Part shown: positions 27,001 to 35,634 of the stretch, one piece after another
How positions within the stretch are numbered: the stretch's first letter is position 1
How the letters are laid out: each line of letters starts with the position of its first letter
Origin: Aristolochia californica
Taxonomy: Eukaryota > Streptophyta > Magnoliopsida > Piperales > Aristolochiaceae
Direction: 5' to 3'
DNA: 64,000 bases
NCBI GenBank assembly: GCA_029961685.1
Contig: JARWKL010000010.1
Coordinates: forward strand, 6,373,769 to 6,437,768
Notes under the pieces: generated by a model
Database searches by the model: none
What the model saw: the letters and a program-made list of their open reading frames with translations, nothing else
What the model was told of the DNA's origin: nothing
Position numbers and translations under genes: made by a program

Positions 27001-30000
27001 TACAAGTCATCAACCCTAAGGTTATGGCACAGAGAAAAATAAAAATTGGACCTTTAGCTTCAATCAAACAAAATTCTGTAAATCCCCTTTCCAAAGTAGG
27101 AGAAAAACTCAGAGAGAAGGAAAAAAACAATTGAAAGGCTCACCAATAGGATCTCATTGCTTTGATACTATGTAAACATAAGAGCTTTAAGGAGAACAAG
27201 AGTGAAAAGAGAGAAAAATAGAGAGAGAAAGGGCATCAAGGGTACGTGGAGCTGCAGTCCTTCAGACTCAGAAATAAAGCTCTCTTTTTCTTTATATAAT
27301 CACTTGAGTTACAGACTTAAAAGGTACAAAAATGCCCCTCATAGCTTAAACCCTCATAACTCTTAGAATACTAAGAATTCTATCAAACTTGAAACTAATG
27401 CTCCTAACATGACATCTATACTCTGCTACCTTCCAAGGCACATACCAGAGTAATGAAAAGACCAATATACCCTTACAGAGATTTTAACACAGCTTTTTCA
27501 TTTGCAGAATACTTTAACTACTTCAATTTAAAATATTGCAATGCCTCTACCAAGTCATCGGGAGGTAAGAGATTATTCCTTGAGCTTTCTTTAATTGAAA
27601 ATTGAAGTTTGAGAGGGAGTTATGCAGGAAGTAGGAAAATCTATAACCACAAGGATGCCCACAAAAACTCAATAGGTTTAAGCACAATTGCAGGGACTCT
27701 AAATGCAAAAAATGTCTGGTCCATAACAAGTAAAGGTGGTTACAAATCGTCTGGTCCATAACACAAAGGATTCCAAACTTATAACTAGGGCAATATTTAG
27801 CTATTAGGATTCTCTTGCAAATGGATTTCAGGCATGCCAAGCAGGTTTCAATTGTGCATGTTTTGCTGCTTTGAAAGCCTTGTATTCTCTTCCCACTAAA
27901 TAAACTATTTCTCTCATCTTGCTCGTAGGAAAGAAGAAGAAAAAGAAAAAGAAAATCCATAAACAACATGTTAGTCGGCTAATGTGGAACTATAAGAAGC
28001 CAGTAGTTACCTGAGATCCCATATCTTTACGGTGCCATCCTCAGAACCAGAGTACATCCAATTTCCATCACATTGAAACCCCACAGCCATCACATTATTA
28101 GTATGTGAATCATAGCTTATGACCTGGTAATGGAATAATAACATCACCACAAGAATGAAAAGAAAAAGTGACCTTGAAATGACCTGCAAATGTACAGCAA
28201 AGATGGAAAGCCAATGGTGGCACAAAAACTCCATTGGACATGGTAGTCTTAGAAAGTCAACCATAAAGAAGACATAATAGAGAATTAAAAAAACAATCAA
28301 AAGCAAGAGACATACTGGTTGGGGGCTGTTTGAGTTAACATCAAACAACCGAATGTGAGGATTTCCAGCTGCAGCCAAGAAGCGCTTATCTGGGGTTATC
28401 TCAAGCCGGTTGACTTGCTGCATACTCATTAATACACTGTCAGTTTGTTTTTGGAAGGTCAGTTGCATTAAACACACTACACACCCATTACTGTGGTGAC
28501 ACTTGAATCTGCTCATGGCCATTGAGTCAAAGGCTCAATACACGAAATGGAAGTTCAAACAATCAAGTTTGATGCCCCAAAAGAGGACTCCCTCCGTAAA
28601 AACACTGAAGAAATTCATCATTCTGGATTACATTAAATAATTAGCATCTAGAGAATACACGTTCTGAGAAAACAATTGAGTTTTGGCCTATTATGTGCAC
28701 CCTTCCCAGAAATGCTTGCAAACTCAAAATTAGTTTCAATCTTTTAGATGCTCAAGTTTCCACATGGCATGTCCATCAGTTGTACCATGTAATGCCTACT
28801 AACTAGATTTATTTAAACTGCCAAGATGAGCCATCTAAATCAAGTTAAACTTTGCTTTTGGTTTTTGAAATAGCAAAATTTAGAAACAAGCAACCTGAAC
28901 CCAGTTTCATGCAATTAAAATTGTTAAGTTGTGGAGCCTAATTAACACCTTACCCTCTAGCATGGATCAACCTTCGTGGTAAGGTCATCGTGGAGGATGG
29001 AAGGGGGGCGGGAAGCCTCCTCCTGGGTCCACGATATATTGATCGTTGTGTCATTAAGGGTAATTTGGGAATTTCACACTTGTAATCCGGTTACCCTAAT
29101 TTTTTCTTTATATATGGGAGCACCATTGTTAGGGTTTCATCAACATAATGATCATTATTCATTAAAGGAGCATCAGTTGCGACCAAGAGAGATTAGAGAA
29201 AAAACAACACTTGTAAGTGTGTGCCATCATAGTGGATTACTGTAGCGGCGAAAGACTGGACGTAATCTCACCTTCAGGCGAACTTACATAAATCTTGTTG
29301 TATTTTTCCGGGCTTATTTTTTCCTTCTTCCACAATTATTATTATTGCTCTCGTTAGTTCGGAATTAGGGCATCCAATTCCTAACAAAAATGATCTCCAT
29401 AACTTACAATCCAACAAAAGATACATTTGAGTAAAACAGAATTCTTTACCACATAAATAAAAGAGTATAATATTCCACTCCAAATCATCTCCCAAAATTG
29501 AGTGCATGCAGCAAATAAAAAATGGAGAACCATTAATTTCATTTTTAGTGATACAGAACAAGTGACTGTCAACATGATAATCCTTTTGGTTTCAAATTAG
29601 AAAAGCATACAAGACAACAGTTTCATGCCGTTTAAAGAAGAAACCCTATTTTTGCCTTTTAATAACACCCTCGTTATATTTACTTAAATGTTCAGCTCCT
29701 ATTGCACCTTCAAGAACAAGCTGAGTAATGTATACGAATCTAGAGAATCATTGTGGCTGCAAAACATGTGGAAATAAAGTAAAAAGGTATCAACATAATA
29801 TATCTTCCCAAAAAGTTTAACAATGCAGCAGTAATAAACTAATTCGTTAAACAGCGCTGCATGATCTATGGTCTAAAGTGAAAGTTGTAAGATGCAAAGG
29901 TTATAGACATTGGATGAATGAACTGGACCCACTGAATCAAGGTACCGTATGGTGTGATAACACCTTCCACTCTCAACTTTCCACATCCTGATTGAGCGAT

Positions 30001-30713
30001 CATAACCAGATGTTGCAAGAATCATTTGAAAAGGTGGCAGCTTTTATGGCAATAACTTACAAACTTGACGTCCCACCCTACAGTATCGTTCAACGATTAC
30101 ACAATGTACCAAAAAGAAATGCAGCAGATACAACCAGGACCTTGGGTTTTCACTAGTCAGGGAGAAGGATAATATTGTTTATCAAGATATAAAAGATTGA
30201 AGTGAAAATAAGAAGGATAACAGAAGGTTTTGCACTTCAAATTGATGGAAAACAGATGAATCTTATAGGACAAACACCTACTACTGAAAGCTTGACATTC
30301 TCATAAACATGTCTTTAATTTCTTCAGCTCCCATGATCCATCTCAACCAACCAATAATAGAGAGATCATGCAGTTATGCAGTATGGAATCAGATAACAGT
30401 ATAAAATATTTGTAAAAGAAGAAAAGAAAATTTTGGACCAGGAAGTAGAGAGAAACAACCTAGATGAAATCAACAAGTAACATACTGCAAAAGATGAGAC
30501 ATTTCAAGCTGATATATAGCAAATACTACCCAAAACCATATCATCTTAAAGAAACAATTGAAGCACATATAGGGAAAAGAACCAGATTAAGTAAACAGGA
30601 CCCACCGAATCTGGATACTGGATGGTGCGATAACAACGCCCACTCTTGGCTTCCCAAAACCTGATGGTGTGATCATAACCAGCCGTCGCAAGAATCACTG
30701 AAGGTTGACTCAT
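12093..30713 (-). CDS. LST8: TOR complex subunit LST8, ten exons, complete
   Basis: LST8 is a seven-blade WD40 propeller that binds and stabilises the TOR kinase domain together with RAPTOR, in nutrient and growth signalling in the cytoplasm. Exons (minus strand): 30713-30606, 28417-28316, 28123-28011, 13756-13687, 13402-13325, 13223-13107, 12723-12629, 12543-12464, 12367-12308, 12220-12093. Every junction is GT-AG and keeps frame, giving 951 bases and 316 aa, close to the roughly 305 aa of plant LST8. It starts [22 protein letters not shown]-type blade ends include [21 protein letters not shown] and [21 protein letters not shown] and [12 protein letters not shown] match the plant family. The start is the only Met before the first blade. 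Intron 3 is 14.25 kb and retroelement-filled, and intron 1 is 2.2 kb with a duplicate of exon 1. No stop or frameshift is seen, so the gene looks functional. Confidence 0.93.
14330..14570 (-). pseudogene. Copia b RNase H C-terminal fragment
   Basis: The residues [19 protein letters not shown], with HVEVDYHF just after, match the end of copia RNase H. The frame continues past a stop toward the polypurine tract. The rest of the RT lies beyond copia a, more than 8 kb away, which shows that a inserted into b. Confidence 0.7.
14854..16760 (-). pseudogene. Copia a reverse transcriptase and RNase H
   Basis: The RT starts near 16331 (NQTWQLVPL, then [13 protein letters not shown] and [11 protein letters not shown]). 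It continues through several frame breaks to an intact YVDD catalytic motif near 15810 and then a 253-codon open frame (15615-14854). That frame holds RT thumb text (RLVGKLIYL) and RNase H ([50 protein letters not shown]). Frameshifts between 16149 and 15615 break the polyprotein. The linker at 16817-16611 joins the integrase side across the nested element. Confidence 0.8.
16766..19770 (+). mobile_element. Non-autonomous LTR retrotransposon e carrying plant gene fragments
   Basis: LTRs lie at 16766-17164 (399 bases) and 19418-19770 (353 bases). Both carry the unusual AAGCCCA/CCACACATCCAAG repeats and end CTGAAAATCAA(C/T)A. The primer site TAGTATCAGAGC is at 17165-17176. Two polypurine-like tracts (near 19301 and 19405) precede the 3' LTR. 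The flanks are ACTAG (16761-16765) and ACTAA (19771-19775), a one-mismatch target duplication in copia a. The 2.25-kb interior has no gag or pol. It holds gene-like fragments at 17273-17623 and 17673-17841. A relative with the same LTR family lies at 39791-42957. Confidence 0.8.
17273..17841 (+). pseudogene. Captured plant gene fragments, JASON-like
   Basis: Two plus-strand open pieces lie in the interior of LTR element e. The first (17273-17623, 116 codons) contains [15 protein letters not shown] and then [18 protein letters not shown]. The second (from the ATG at 17676) begins [17 protein letters not shown]. From memory, plant JASON-like proteins begin with MGCF-GCFR and carry an ELKDEA-FLKACG motif downstream, so both pieces may derive from one such gene, but here they are in reversed order. 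JASON itself acts in spindle organisation at male meiosis; no function is implied here. The remaining interior to about 18960 has no recognised similarity. Assignment is by motif recall only. Confidence 0.4.
19776..20689 (-). pseudogene. Copia a gag-pre-integrase and integrase
   Basis: The pre-integrase part (20689-20390) contains [18 protein letters not shown] and [11 protein letters not shown], as is typical of copia. The integrase C-terminal part (20203-19835) contains [12 protein letters not shown]. Stops and shifts break it. It meets element e at 19771, and the reading resumes at 16765. Confidence 0.65.
21377..21850 (+). mobile_element. Solo LTR, family d, with target duplication AAAAC
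   Basis: The repeat runs from TCTTACAATG to ...AAATTCAACA. It is flanked on both sides by AAAAC (21372-21376 and 21851-21855). The family is shared with the inverted copy at 23216-23630. The first two bases are TC rather than TG. A lone LTR with a duplication is the product of LTR-LTR recombination. Confidence 0.85.
22005..22309 (+). mobile_element. TRIM element with target duplication GTTGT
   Basis: The 5' LTR is 22005-22124 (120 bases, TGTTAAGG...TTTAACA). A perfect primer site TGGTATCAGAGC follows at 22125-22136. The interior is about 95 bases, the polypurine tract is GTGAGGGGGAG, and a 3' LTR (22232-22309) carries an internal deletion. GTTGT flanks both sides (22000-22004, 22310-22314). 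This is a complete terminal-repeat retrotransposon in miniature, with no coding capacity. Confidence 0.9.
22730..23094 (+). mobile_element. TRIM array: LTR, interior, LTR, interior, LTR stub
   Basis: LTR 1 (22730-22824) starts TGTCAGAG and ends CTCTTGACA. A primer-site relative (TAGTATCAGAG) and a short interior with TTCGCGTTCAAATCCC follow. LTR 2 (22896-23023) then leads into TGATATCAGAGC and a second interior, and a four-base stub of a third LTR (TGTC, 23091-23094) ends the array. It sits inside the RT of copia b, whose reading resumes on either side. A solo LTR of the same family lies at 60685-60813. Confidence 0.75.
23216..23630 (-). mobile_element. Solo LTR, family d, inverted copy, duplication AAATA
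   Basis: On the minus strand it runs TGTTACAAGG...AAATTCAACA. AAATA flanks it at 23211-23215 and 23631-23635. It is an inverted copy of 21377-21850 and splits the RT of copia b just beyond the degenerate YVDD motif (YVGD). Confidence 0.88.
23631..24110 (-). pseudogene. Copia b reverse transcriptase N-terminal half
   Basis: Contains [16 protein letters not shown] and [14 protein letters not shown] (RT fingers and palm text of copia), then [16 protein letters not shown]. Neighbouring frames continue to the solo LTR at 23630 and resume beyond it. Confidence 0.7.
25389..26219 (-). pseudogene. Copia b gag end and protease/pre-integrase
   Basis: The piece 26219-26031 reads [16 protein letters not shown], a gag motif (UBN2 type). 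The piece 25628-25389 reads [14 protein letters not shown] and [17 protein letters not shown], the protease to pre-integrase text of copia. The frames are interrupted between them. Confidence 0.65.
28922..29386 (+). mobile_element. Solo LTR in LST8 intron 1, duplication AAAAT
   Basis: TGTTAAGTTG...TTCCTAACA, 465 bases, is flanked by AAAAT at 28917-28921 and 29387-29391. A TTTATATAT box near 29108 suggests a plus orientation, opposite to LST8. No open frame of interest. Confidence 0.88.
29933..30025 (-). pseudogene. Second, diverged copy of LST8 coding exon 1
   Basis: The minus strand reads [15 protein letters not shown], then [16 protein letters not shown], followed by GTGGGTCC. True exon 1 (30713-30606) reads [15 protein letters not shown] and [16 protein letters not shown], followed by the same GTGGGTCC donor. 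The copy is open over 31 codons, ends in the same phase and keeps its 5' splice site, so it could in principle splice to exon 2. It lacks the MSQPSV start; its Met replaces the Val before ILAT, and a stop lies six codons upstream of that. It may be a relic of a tandem exon duplication or an alternative first exon. Confidence 0.75.
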
Positions 30714-31595
30714 TTTAAATCCCTTGCTACACCAACAGAAGGAAGAAATCGGGTTCTTAGTAAACTGAAAGAATAAACAACTTGCTGCAGGAAACAAGAC
30801 AGCTTTCCGGTTACCAGGATCCTCAAATAGGCAGCGAGCACCCACCGTCAGTGTCACCCATTTCTCTTCCACCCTAAGGTCCAATAAAATTCCAGTTAAC
30901 CAATGCAAGAAATAAAGACAGGGAAACTTATAACTGAGTGCGTGTTTCATTGTCTCGACCAAAACCGTGCCAGAGTAAATTAAACTACCAATGACTTGAA
31001 AACTTCAACAACTTAAAATTTCAGAAAACTTTGCTCCCACAGCGCAAGATTAATTTGCAAGTGCATATAATTAGACAATGTAATCAGAACAATAAAATAG
31101 AACATCGCAAATGTGTATCTGTAATCACCATTCCATTGATTAAAAGTAAGGGAACGTTAAGCCCTACCTCCACTTTCTTCTCAACGGACATGGACAGATT
31201 GGGGTTTTAGAGATTTAGCCATTCAGCTACGACGGGAAAATTTACACTGAGAAGAACAGAGAGGAGGCCACCTACGCAATGGGATGGACCCACCTGAAGT
31301 TACATGCGAGAGCGGATCACAGGAAACTTTTCCAGAAGCCTTTTGGTCTTTTGCCTTTTCAGATTCCTAAAATACCCATAAAGTGAATACTCACATTGAA
31401 GGAGCGGAAGAGTAACGACTTCATGTTCAAGACCACTTTAGTCATTTTGCTTTCTACAGAGCTCCGATGAGACTTCTCAGATGCTTTTCACGTTAAACTC
31501 TCTCCCTTTCACAAAACTACTCTGCTTCTAGTTTACTAGGAAGACCGCTTGATGCAGAAAAAACCGTAGAGCTTTTTCCCGCCCTTGTTTCTTGT
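30714..31595. promoter_or_regulatory. Shared divergent upstream region of LST8 and the PPR gene
   Basis: The two start codons lie 882 bases apart head to head. The LST8 side probably contains 5' UTR, perhaps with a leader intron ending GGTGTAG at 30728. No clear TATA box was found for either gene. A compact divergent promoter is inferred from layout only. Confidence 0.4.
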
Positions 31596-33710
31596 ATGAA
31601 AAACAGACTCTTCTTGTCCCAGCTATTTGAAATCTGCAGCAATGAAAAATCCCTCGCTTCACTACACTCATTCCTCCTGAAAGCTGGCTTTGCCCACGAT
31701 AGCCTTTTTGCTACAAAGCTGACTGCGTTCTACGGCAAACTAGGTTGCCTTGAAAACGCGCACCAACTTTTTGAGGAAACGCCTCACAGAACAACGTTCC
31801 TCTATAATGCTATTCTAAGAGCATATCTGAAAGCAAAGCAATGGAAAGAAACCCTTTTTCTGTTTCGTCATATGCATTCTTTTTCTACAGAGAGGCCAGA
31901 CGGGTATACAATCCCCATTGCTATCAAGGCTTGTGTAGAACTATCAGCCATAAATGCTGGACAAGCAATTCACAGTTTTATAAAGAAGAAGGTTGGCATT
32001 GACTCGGATAAATTCGTGGGTGTGGCTTTGATGGAACTTTATGCAAAATTCGGAGATATGGAAGGTGCACGACGAGTTTTTAGTGAATTTGCGCAACCTG
32101 ATGTAGTTATGTGGACGTCGATGGTTACATGGTATGTACAAAATGGTGATGCAAAAGAAGCTTTATTATTCTTTTACCAAATGGTAATGACTGAAGGTGT
32201 TATGCCAGATCGTGTGACGCTAGTTAGTGCTGTATCAGCATGTGCACAATCCGAAAATTTCAAGTACGGAAGTTGTTGCCATGGGTTTGTTTTCAGGAGA
32301 AGCCTTCTCCATGACCTGCCTCTTGTTAATGCATTATTGAACTTCTATGCAAAAGTGGGATATGTTCATTACGCAAAAACTCTTTTCAGCAGTATCCCTG
32401 TGAAGGATGTTATTACTTGGAGCTGTATGATAGCTTGTTTTGTGCAAAATGAGAAGCCAACTGAAGCCTTGGCTCTTTTTGACGACATGGTTGAGAAAGG
32501 ATTTGAGCCAAATTCTGTTACAACAGTTAACGCTTTGCAGGCATGTGCTGCCACTTGTGATTTAGTTCGAGGTAAGAAGATACATGAGTTAGCTACTCAA
32601 AAAGGCTTCGAATTAGACATTGCAGTTTCAACAGCTCTGGTTGACATGTATATGAAGTGTTCTTGTCTCGAGAATGCAGTTATTCTCTTTAACAAAATGC
32701 CCGACAAAGATGTAATCTCTTGGTCTGCATTAATTAGTGGATATGCACAAAATGGCTTAGCTAATGAGTCAATTAATACTTTTCGCTCTATGCTATTAGC
32801 TGATATTTCTCCGGATGCTGTGACAATTGTGAAAATTCTTGCCTCAAGCTCTCTTTTAGGAGTACTTCGACAAGCACTTTGCCTTCACGGTTACTTGGTC
32901 GCCAGAGGTTTTGAAGATAAACTTTTTGTGAGGGCAGCACTTATTGATTTGTATGCAAAGTGTGGTACCCTAGATAATGCAGTCAGGGTGTTTGAAGGCA
33001 CACAAGATAGAGATGTTGTTGTTTGGAGTTCAATAATTGCAGCATATGGAATTCATGGCCGAGGATATGAAGCCATTGACGTGTTCAAAGGGATGGTTGA
33101 AGACTCTTGCAACCCAAATCCTGTTACATTTGTTTCAATCTTATCTGCCTGTAGTCATGCTGGATTAGTTGAAGAAGGTATTATGCTGTTCAACAATATG
33201 CTCAGCAGCTATGGGGTTGCACAGAACTGGGAGCATTATGGGATCATGGTTGATCTACTTTGCCGGAAAGGTGATCTGGAAAAGGCAATGAAGCTTATTA
33301 GTCAAATGCCAACTACTGTGGGTCCTCATGTTTGGGGTGCATTGCTTGGTGGATGTAGGATCCATAAAAATGTCAATGTGGGTGAGATTGCAGCCCGAAC
33401 TTTATTTAAGATAGAGCCTGATCATGTGGGTTACTATATATTGCTATCAAATATTTATGCTAATGAAGGTAGATGGGATAAGGCTGCAGAAGTTCGGAGA
33501 ATGATTAAGGGAAAAGGTTTAAAGAAAATTCCCGGGCTGAGCTCAATTGAGCTTGGCAATGGTATCAATACTTTTCAGGCAGGAGATAAGTTGCACCCAG
33601 AGTCTGACAGAATATATGGATTTTTAAAAGAATTAGAGAGGATAATGAGAGAAGAAGGCTATGTACCTGAGCCAATGTTTATGTTGCAGGGCATTGAGGA
33701 GATGTTTTAA
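31596..33710 (+). CDS. PLS-class pentatricopeptide repeat protein with E/E+ domains
   Basis: An intronless 704-aa frame, as is usual for plant PPR genes. It begins MKNRLFLSQLFEIC and holds tandem 31-36-aa P, L and S motifs from about residue 35 to 575 (recurring DVVMWTSMVTWY, DVITWSCMI, DVISWSALISGYAQNG, DVVVWSSIIAAYG). Then come the E motif (about 579-653: VWGALLGGCRIHKN, YYILLSNIYANEGRWDKA) and an E+ region (about 654-690: INTFQAGDKLHP, SDRIYGFL). There is no DYW deaminase tail. PLS-E proteins bind single-stranded organelle RNA and direct C-to-U editing with partner deaminases; the RNA target is not predictable here. The ATG follows stops in frame and is the only reasonable start. An organelle-targeting N-terminus is likely but short. 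No damage is seen. Confidence 0.93.
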   Translation: MKNRLFLSQLFEICSNEKSLASLHSFLLKAGFAHDSLFATKLTAFYGKLGCLENAHQLFEETPHRTTFLYNAILRAYLKAKQWKETLFLFRHMHSFSTERPDGYTIPIAIKACVELSAINAGQAIHSFIKKKVGIDSDKFVGVALMELYAKFGDMEGARRVFSEFAQPDVVMWTSMVTWYVQNGDAKEALLFFYQMVMTEGVMPDRVTLVSAVSACAQSENFKYGSCCHGFVFRRSLLHDLPLVNALLNFYAKVGYVHYAKTLFSSIPVKDVITWSCMIACFVQNEKPTEALALFDDMVEKGFEPNSVTTVNALQACAATCDLVRGKKIHELATQKGFELDIAVSTALVDMYMKCSCLENAVILFNKMPDKDVISWSALISGYAQNGLANESINTFRSMLLADISPDAVTIVKILASSSLLGVLRQALCLHGYLVARGFEDKLFVRAALIDLYAKCGTLDNAVRVFEGTQDRDVVVWSSIIAAYGIHGRGYEAIDVFKGMVEDSCNPNPVTFVSILSACSHAGLVEEGIMLFNNMLSSYGVAQNWEHYGIMVDLLCRKGDLEKAMKLISQMPTTVGPHVWGALLGGCRIHKNVNVGEIAARTLFKIEPDHVGYYILLSNIYANEGRWDKAAEVRRMIKGKGLKKIPGLSSIELGNGINTFQAGDKLHPESDRIYGFLKELERIMREEGYVPEPMFMLQGIEEMF

Positions 33711-35634
33711 GTTTGAAGGGAACCGCTGCAAAACTCTCACATTGACTTCATGCTGCAGGTTTCCTGAAATGAACTCCCTGCAGTTGCAATTGATGACACT
33801 TCTGATCAAATGCTTCTTTTGGGAATATAAAATAGTGGGTTCTGTATATTTTTAAACAAGAAGTACATGGTGAACCACTAGCACCTTATGGTTTCTTTGC
33901 TCTGCCCTAAATTAATATGCTCTAACTGTAATGCTTTGATCTAATTGGTGAGAAGGGAAGATGTTGCACAGAATATAAACTTCTTTGATATAATGTAATC
34001 CCCTGGTTGTTGTTTTTTTTAGGTCTAATTTTCATCAACAGTTATCAATGCAAAGTGAATGCTCCTCCGAGGTATAAGAGGAAGAAGACGGAACTTCAGA
34101 AAAAAAAAAAGCCCTGGAGAATTTTCTGATCAGATGAAGACCATCGAGTTTGGTAAGCGGGGTGATCCATTTTGACAATAGGAAGGTTTAAAACTTTAAA
34201 TTAGTTAGAACAGGTATCTTTTTTTCATTTCTGTTTAATTTTTAGAGTACCCACCCAAGTACAAGGGAATGTAACACAAGAAAACTTCAATATATGAACG
34301 ATAACAGTAGATTTTTTACTTCATATCTTGTTAACACCTCTGTTTGATTGTTAGTGATATAACAAATAGTTAAAAGCAGATCTTGCGCTGATGACATTTC
34401 TAGTAGGAAAGGAGTACTATTGGTGGAAAATACAATCGTCCAAGGACTCTGGGACTGGATACCCACTGCCACCAGATGCAATTGCCACAGGTAATGCACC
34501 TTTACAAAACTGTAGTCTATAAGCATCGCATGACTGAATAATTCTTGGGGTGCACCATTGGGAAAGGTGTCCTTTTAAAGCATACTACTCTTCCAGCCAT
34601 CAAAGCAGGACTGGTTCGAGCAAAACAACTCTTCTGGCTTCATTTTTCCAAAGGGTATCGTCATTTGTATCAAGAATGTTAAGTTGTTTACGATGCAGCA
34701 TCTTTTGGATTTGTTTACAATGCAGCATCTTTCGGATACTTGACTACGGTGATCGGAGAGATCGGATACTTGACTATGGTGATCGGAGAGATCGGAGAGA
34801 GTTGATCCAATACGAACGATCATTTGGTGCAAAATACTATCTCAACCGTTCAATGGCGATCATGGCGATAACGTTTGGTATCAAATAACTTTTCGTATTA
34901 GATTAGCATCAAATGGCGTTTTGCATCAAATAACTTTTCGTAGTATTAACATCAAATAGCTTTTAGTATTAGTATTAGATTAGCCGTGGGTCATCGGATA
35001 TGTTAACTATAGAGTTGCCCTATTTTAGACGAAGCCATCACCCAGTTTCACAGTATCCTTAGACTATGCTTAAGGCGTTCAGCCATGCAGCAAACCTATC
35101 ACTTGAATAATTCTCTATAGTAATCTCTCTTTCCAAGCTCATTTAAGCTGTAGGTCAAGGCACCACCACGCACAGGCCACAACTTCATCTCATGGTAGGT
35201 CGAGCAATTAGGCTGCCAACTTATCCGCAGACGGGAGCAAGATAAAGGCAGGGCATATCCATGGCGTTGCAAAGGATGCTGAGAATTCAAGTTAATGCAT
35301 CGAAGAATCAGGTGACACCACTTTTCTCTCCGTCGTTCTACTTGGCCCTTTTCTTTCATTAATCCCTTGTCATGTATTTAAATCTACTAAAATGCAGGAT
35401 CCAGTACAACAAATAAATCCATAAATCATCCAATAGTTCGTCACAAATTTAGATCAAATACTAGCTTTAAATTACAACCTAGCATTGAACAGGCAAGTTT
35501 TCCCTATGAACACAGTGCAAAATAAAACCCCAGATCGCCGTTACATTATGGCCTCCTCCACATCTTCAGGGAGTCGGAAAGTTCCGGTGGTAGGATCATT
35601 TTCGCCTGCTCATTTCCAGTGTCCAGTTTCCACT
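33711..35634. other. Intergenic: PPR 3' UTR, short repeats, GH17 downstream region
   Basis: The first few hundred bases are probably PPR 3' UTR. No further gene is recognised. Short tandem duplications lie at 34680-34800 and 34860-34985 and are listed separately. The last ~500 bases are the likely 3' flank of the GH17 gene. Confidence 0.5.
34680..34985 (+). repeat. Cluster of small tandem repeats
   Basis: A ~27-base unit around GCAGCATCTTT occurs twice (34690-34738). A 29-base unit ATCGGATACTTGACTA(C/T)GG occurs twice (34734-34795). Three copies of ATCAAATA(A/G)CTTTT follow (34880-34965). Low-complexity duplication in an intergenic region. Confidence 0.75.

Larger units (their letters stand above)
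14003..27489 (-). mobile_element. Copia LTR retrotransposon b in LST8 intron 3 (host of the nest)
   Basis: The 5' LTR (27170-27489, 320 bases) and 3' LTR (14003-14316) are clear relatives. A tRNA-Met-type primer site (TAGTATCAAAGC, minus strand 27169-27158) follows the 5' LTR, and a G-rich polypurine tract (GTTTGGGGGGG) precedes the 3' LTR. On the minus strand come gag (about 26219-26031), protease/gag-pre-integrase (25628-25389), integrase end (24731-24336), RT (24110-23631, 23215-23095, 22729-22540) and RNase H end (14570-14330). That is the Ty1/copia order. RT is cut by the solo LTR at 23216 and the TRIM at 22730, and RT and RNase H are separated by copia a. All frames are broken. Flanking duplications could not be matched. 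Confidence 0.75.

Noticed and set aside
27547..27969. 140-codon minus-strand frame
   Set aside because: Lies in LST8 intron 3 outside the copia element; no domain and composition like intron DNA.
30546..30962. 138-codon minus-strand frame around LST8 exon 1
   Set aside because: Only 30713-30606 is coding; the rest is read-through of the 5' leader and intron.
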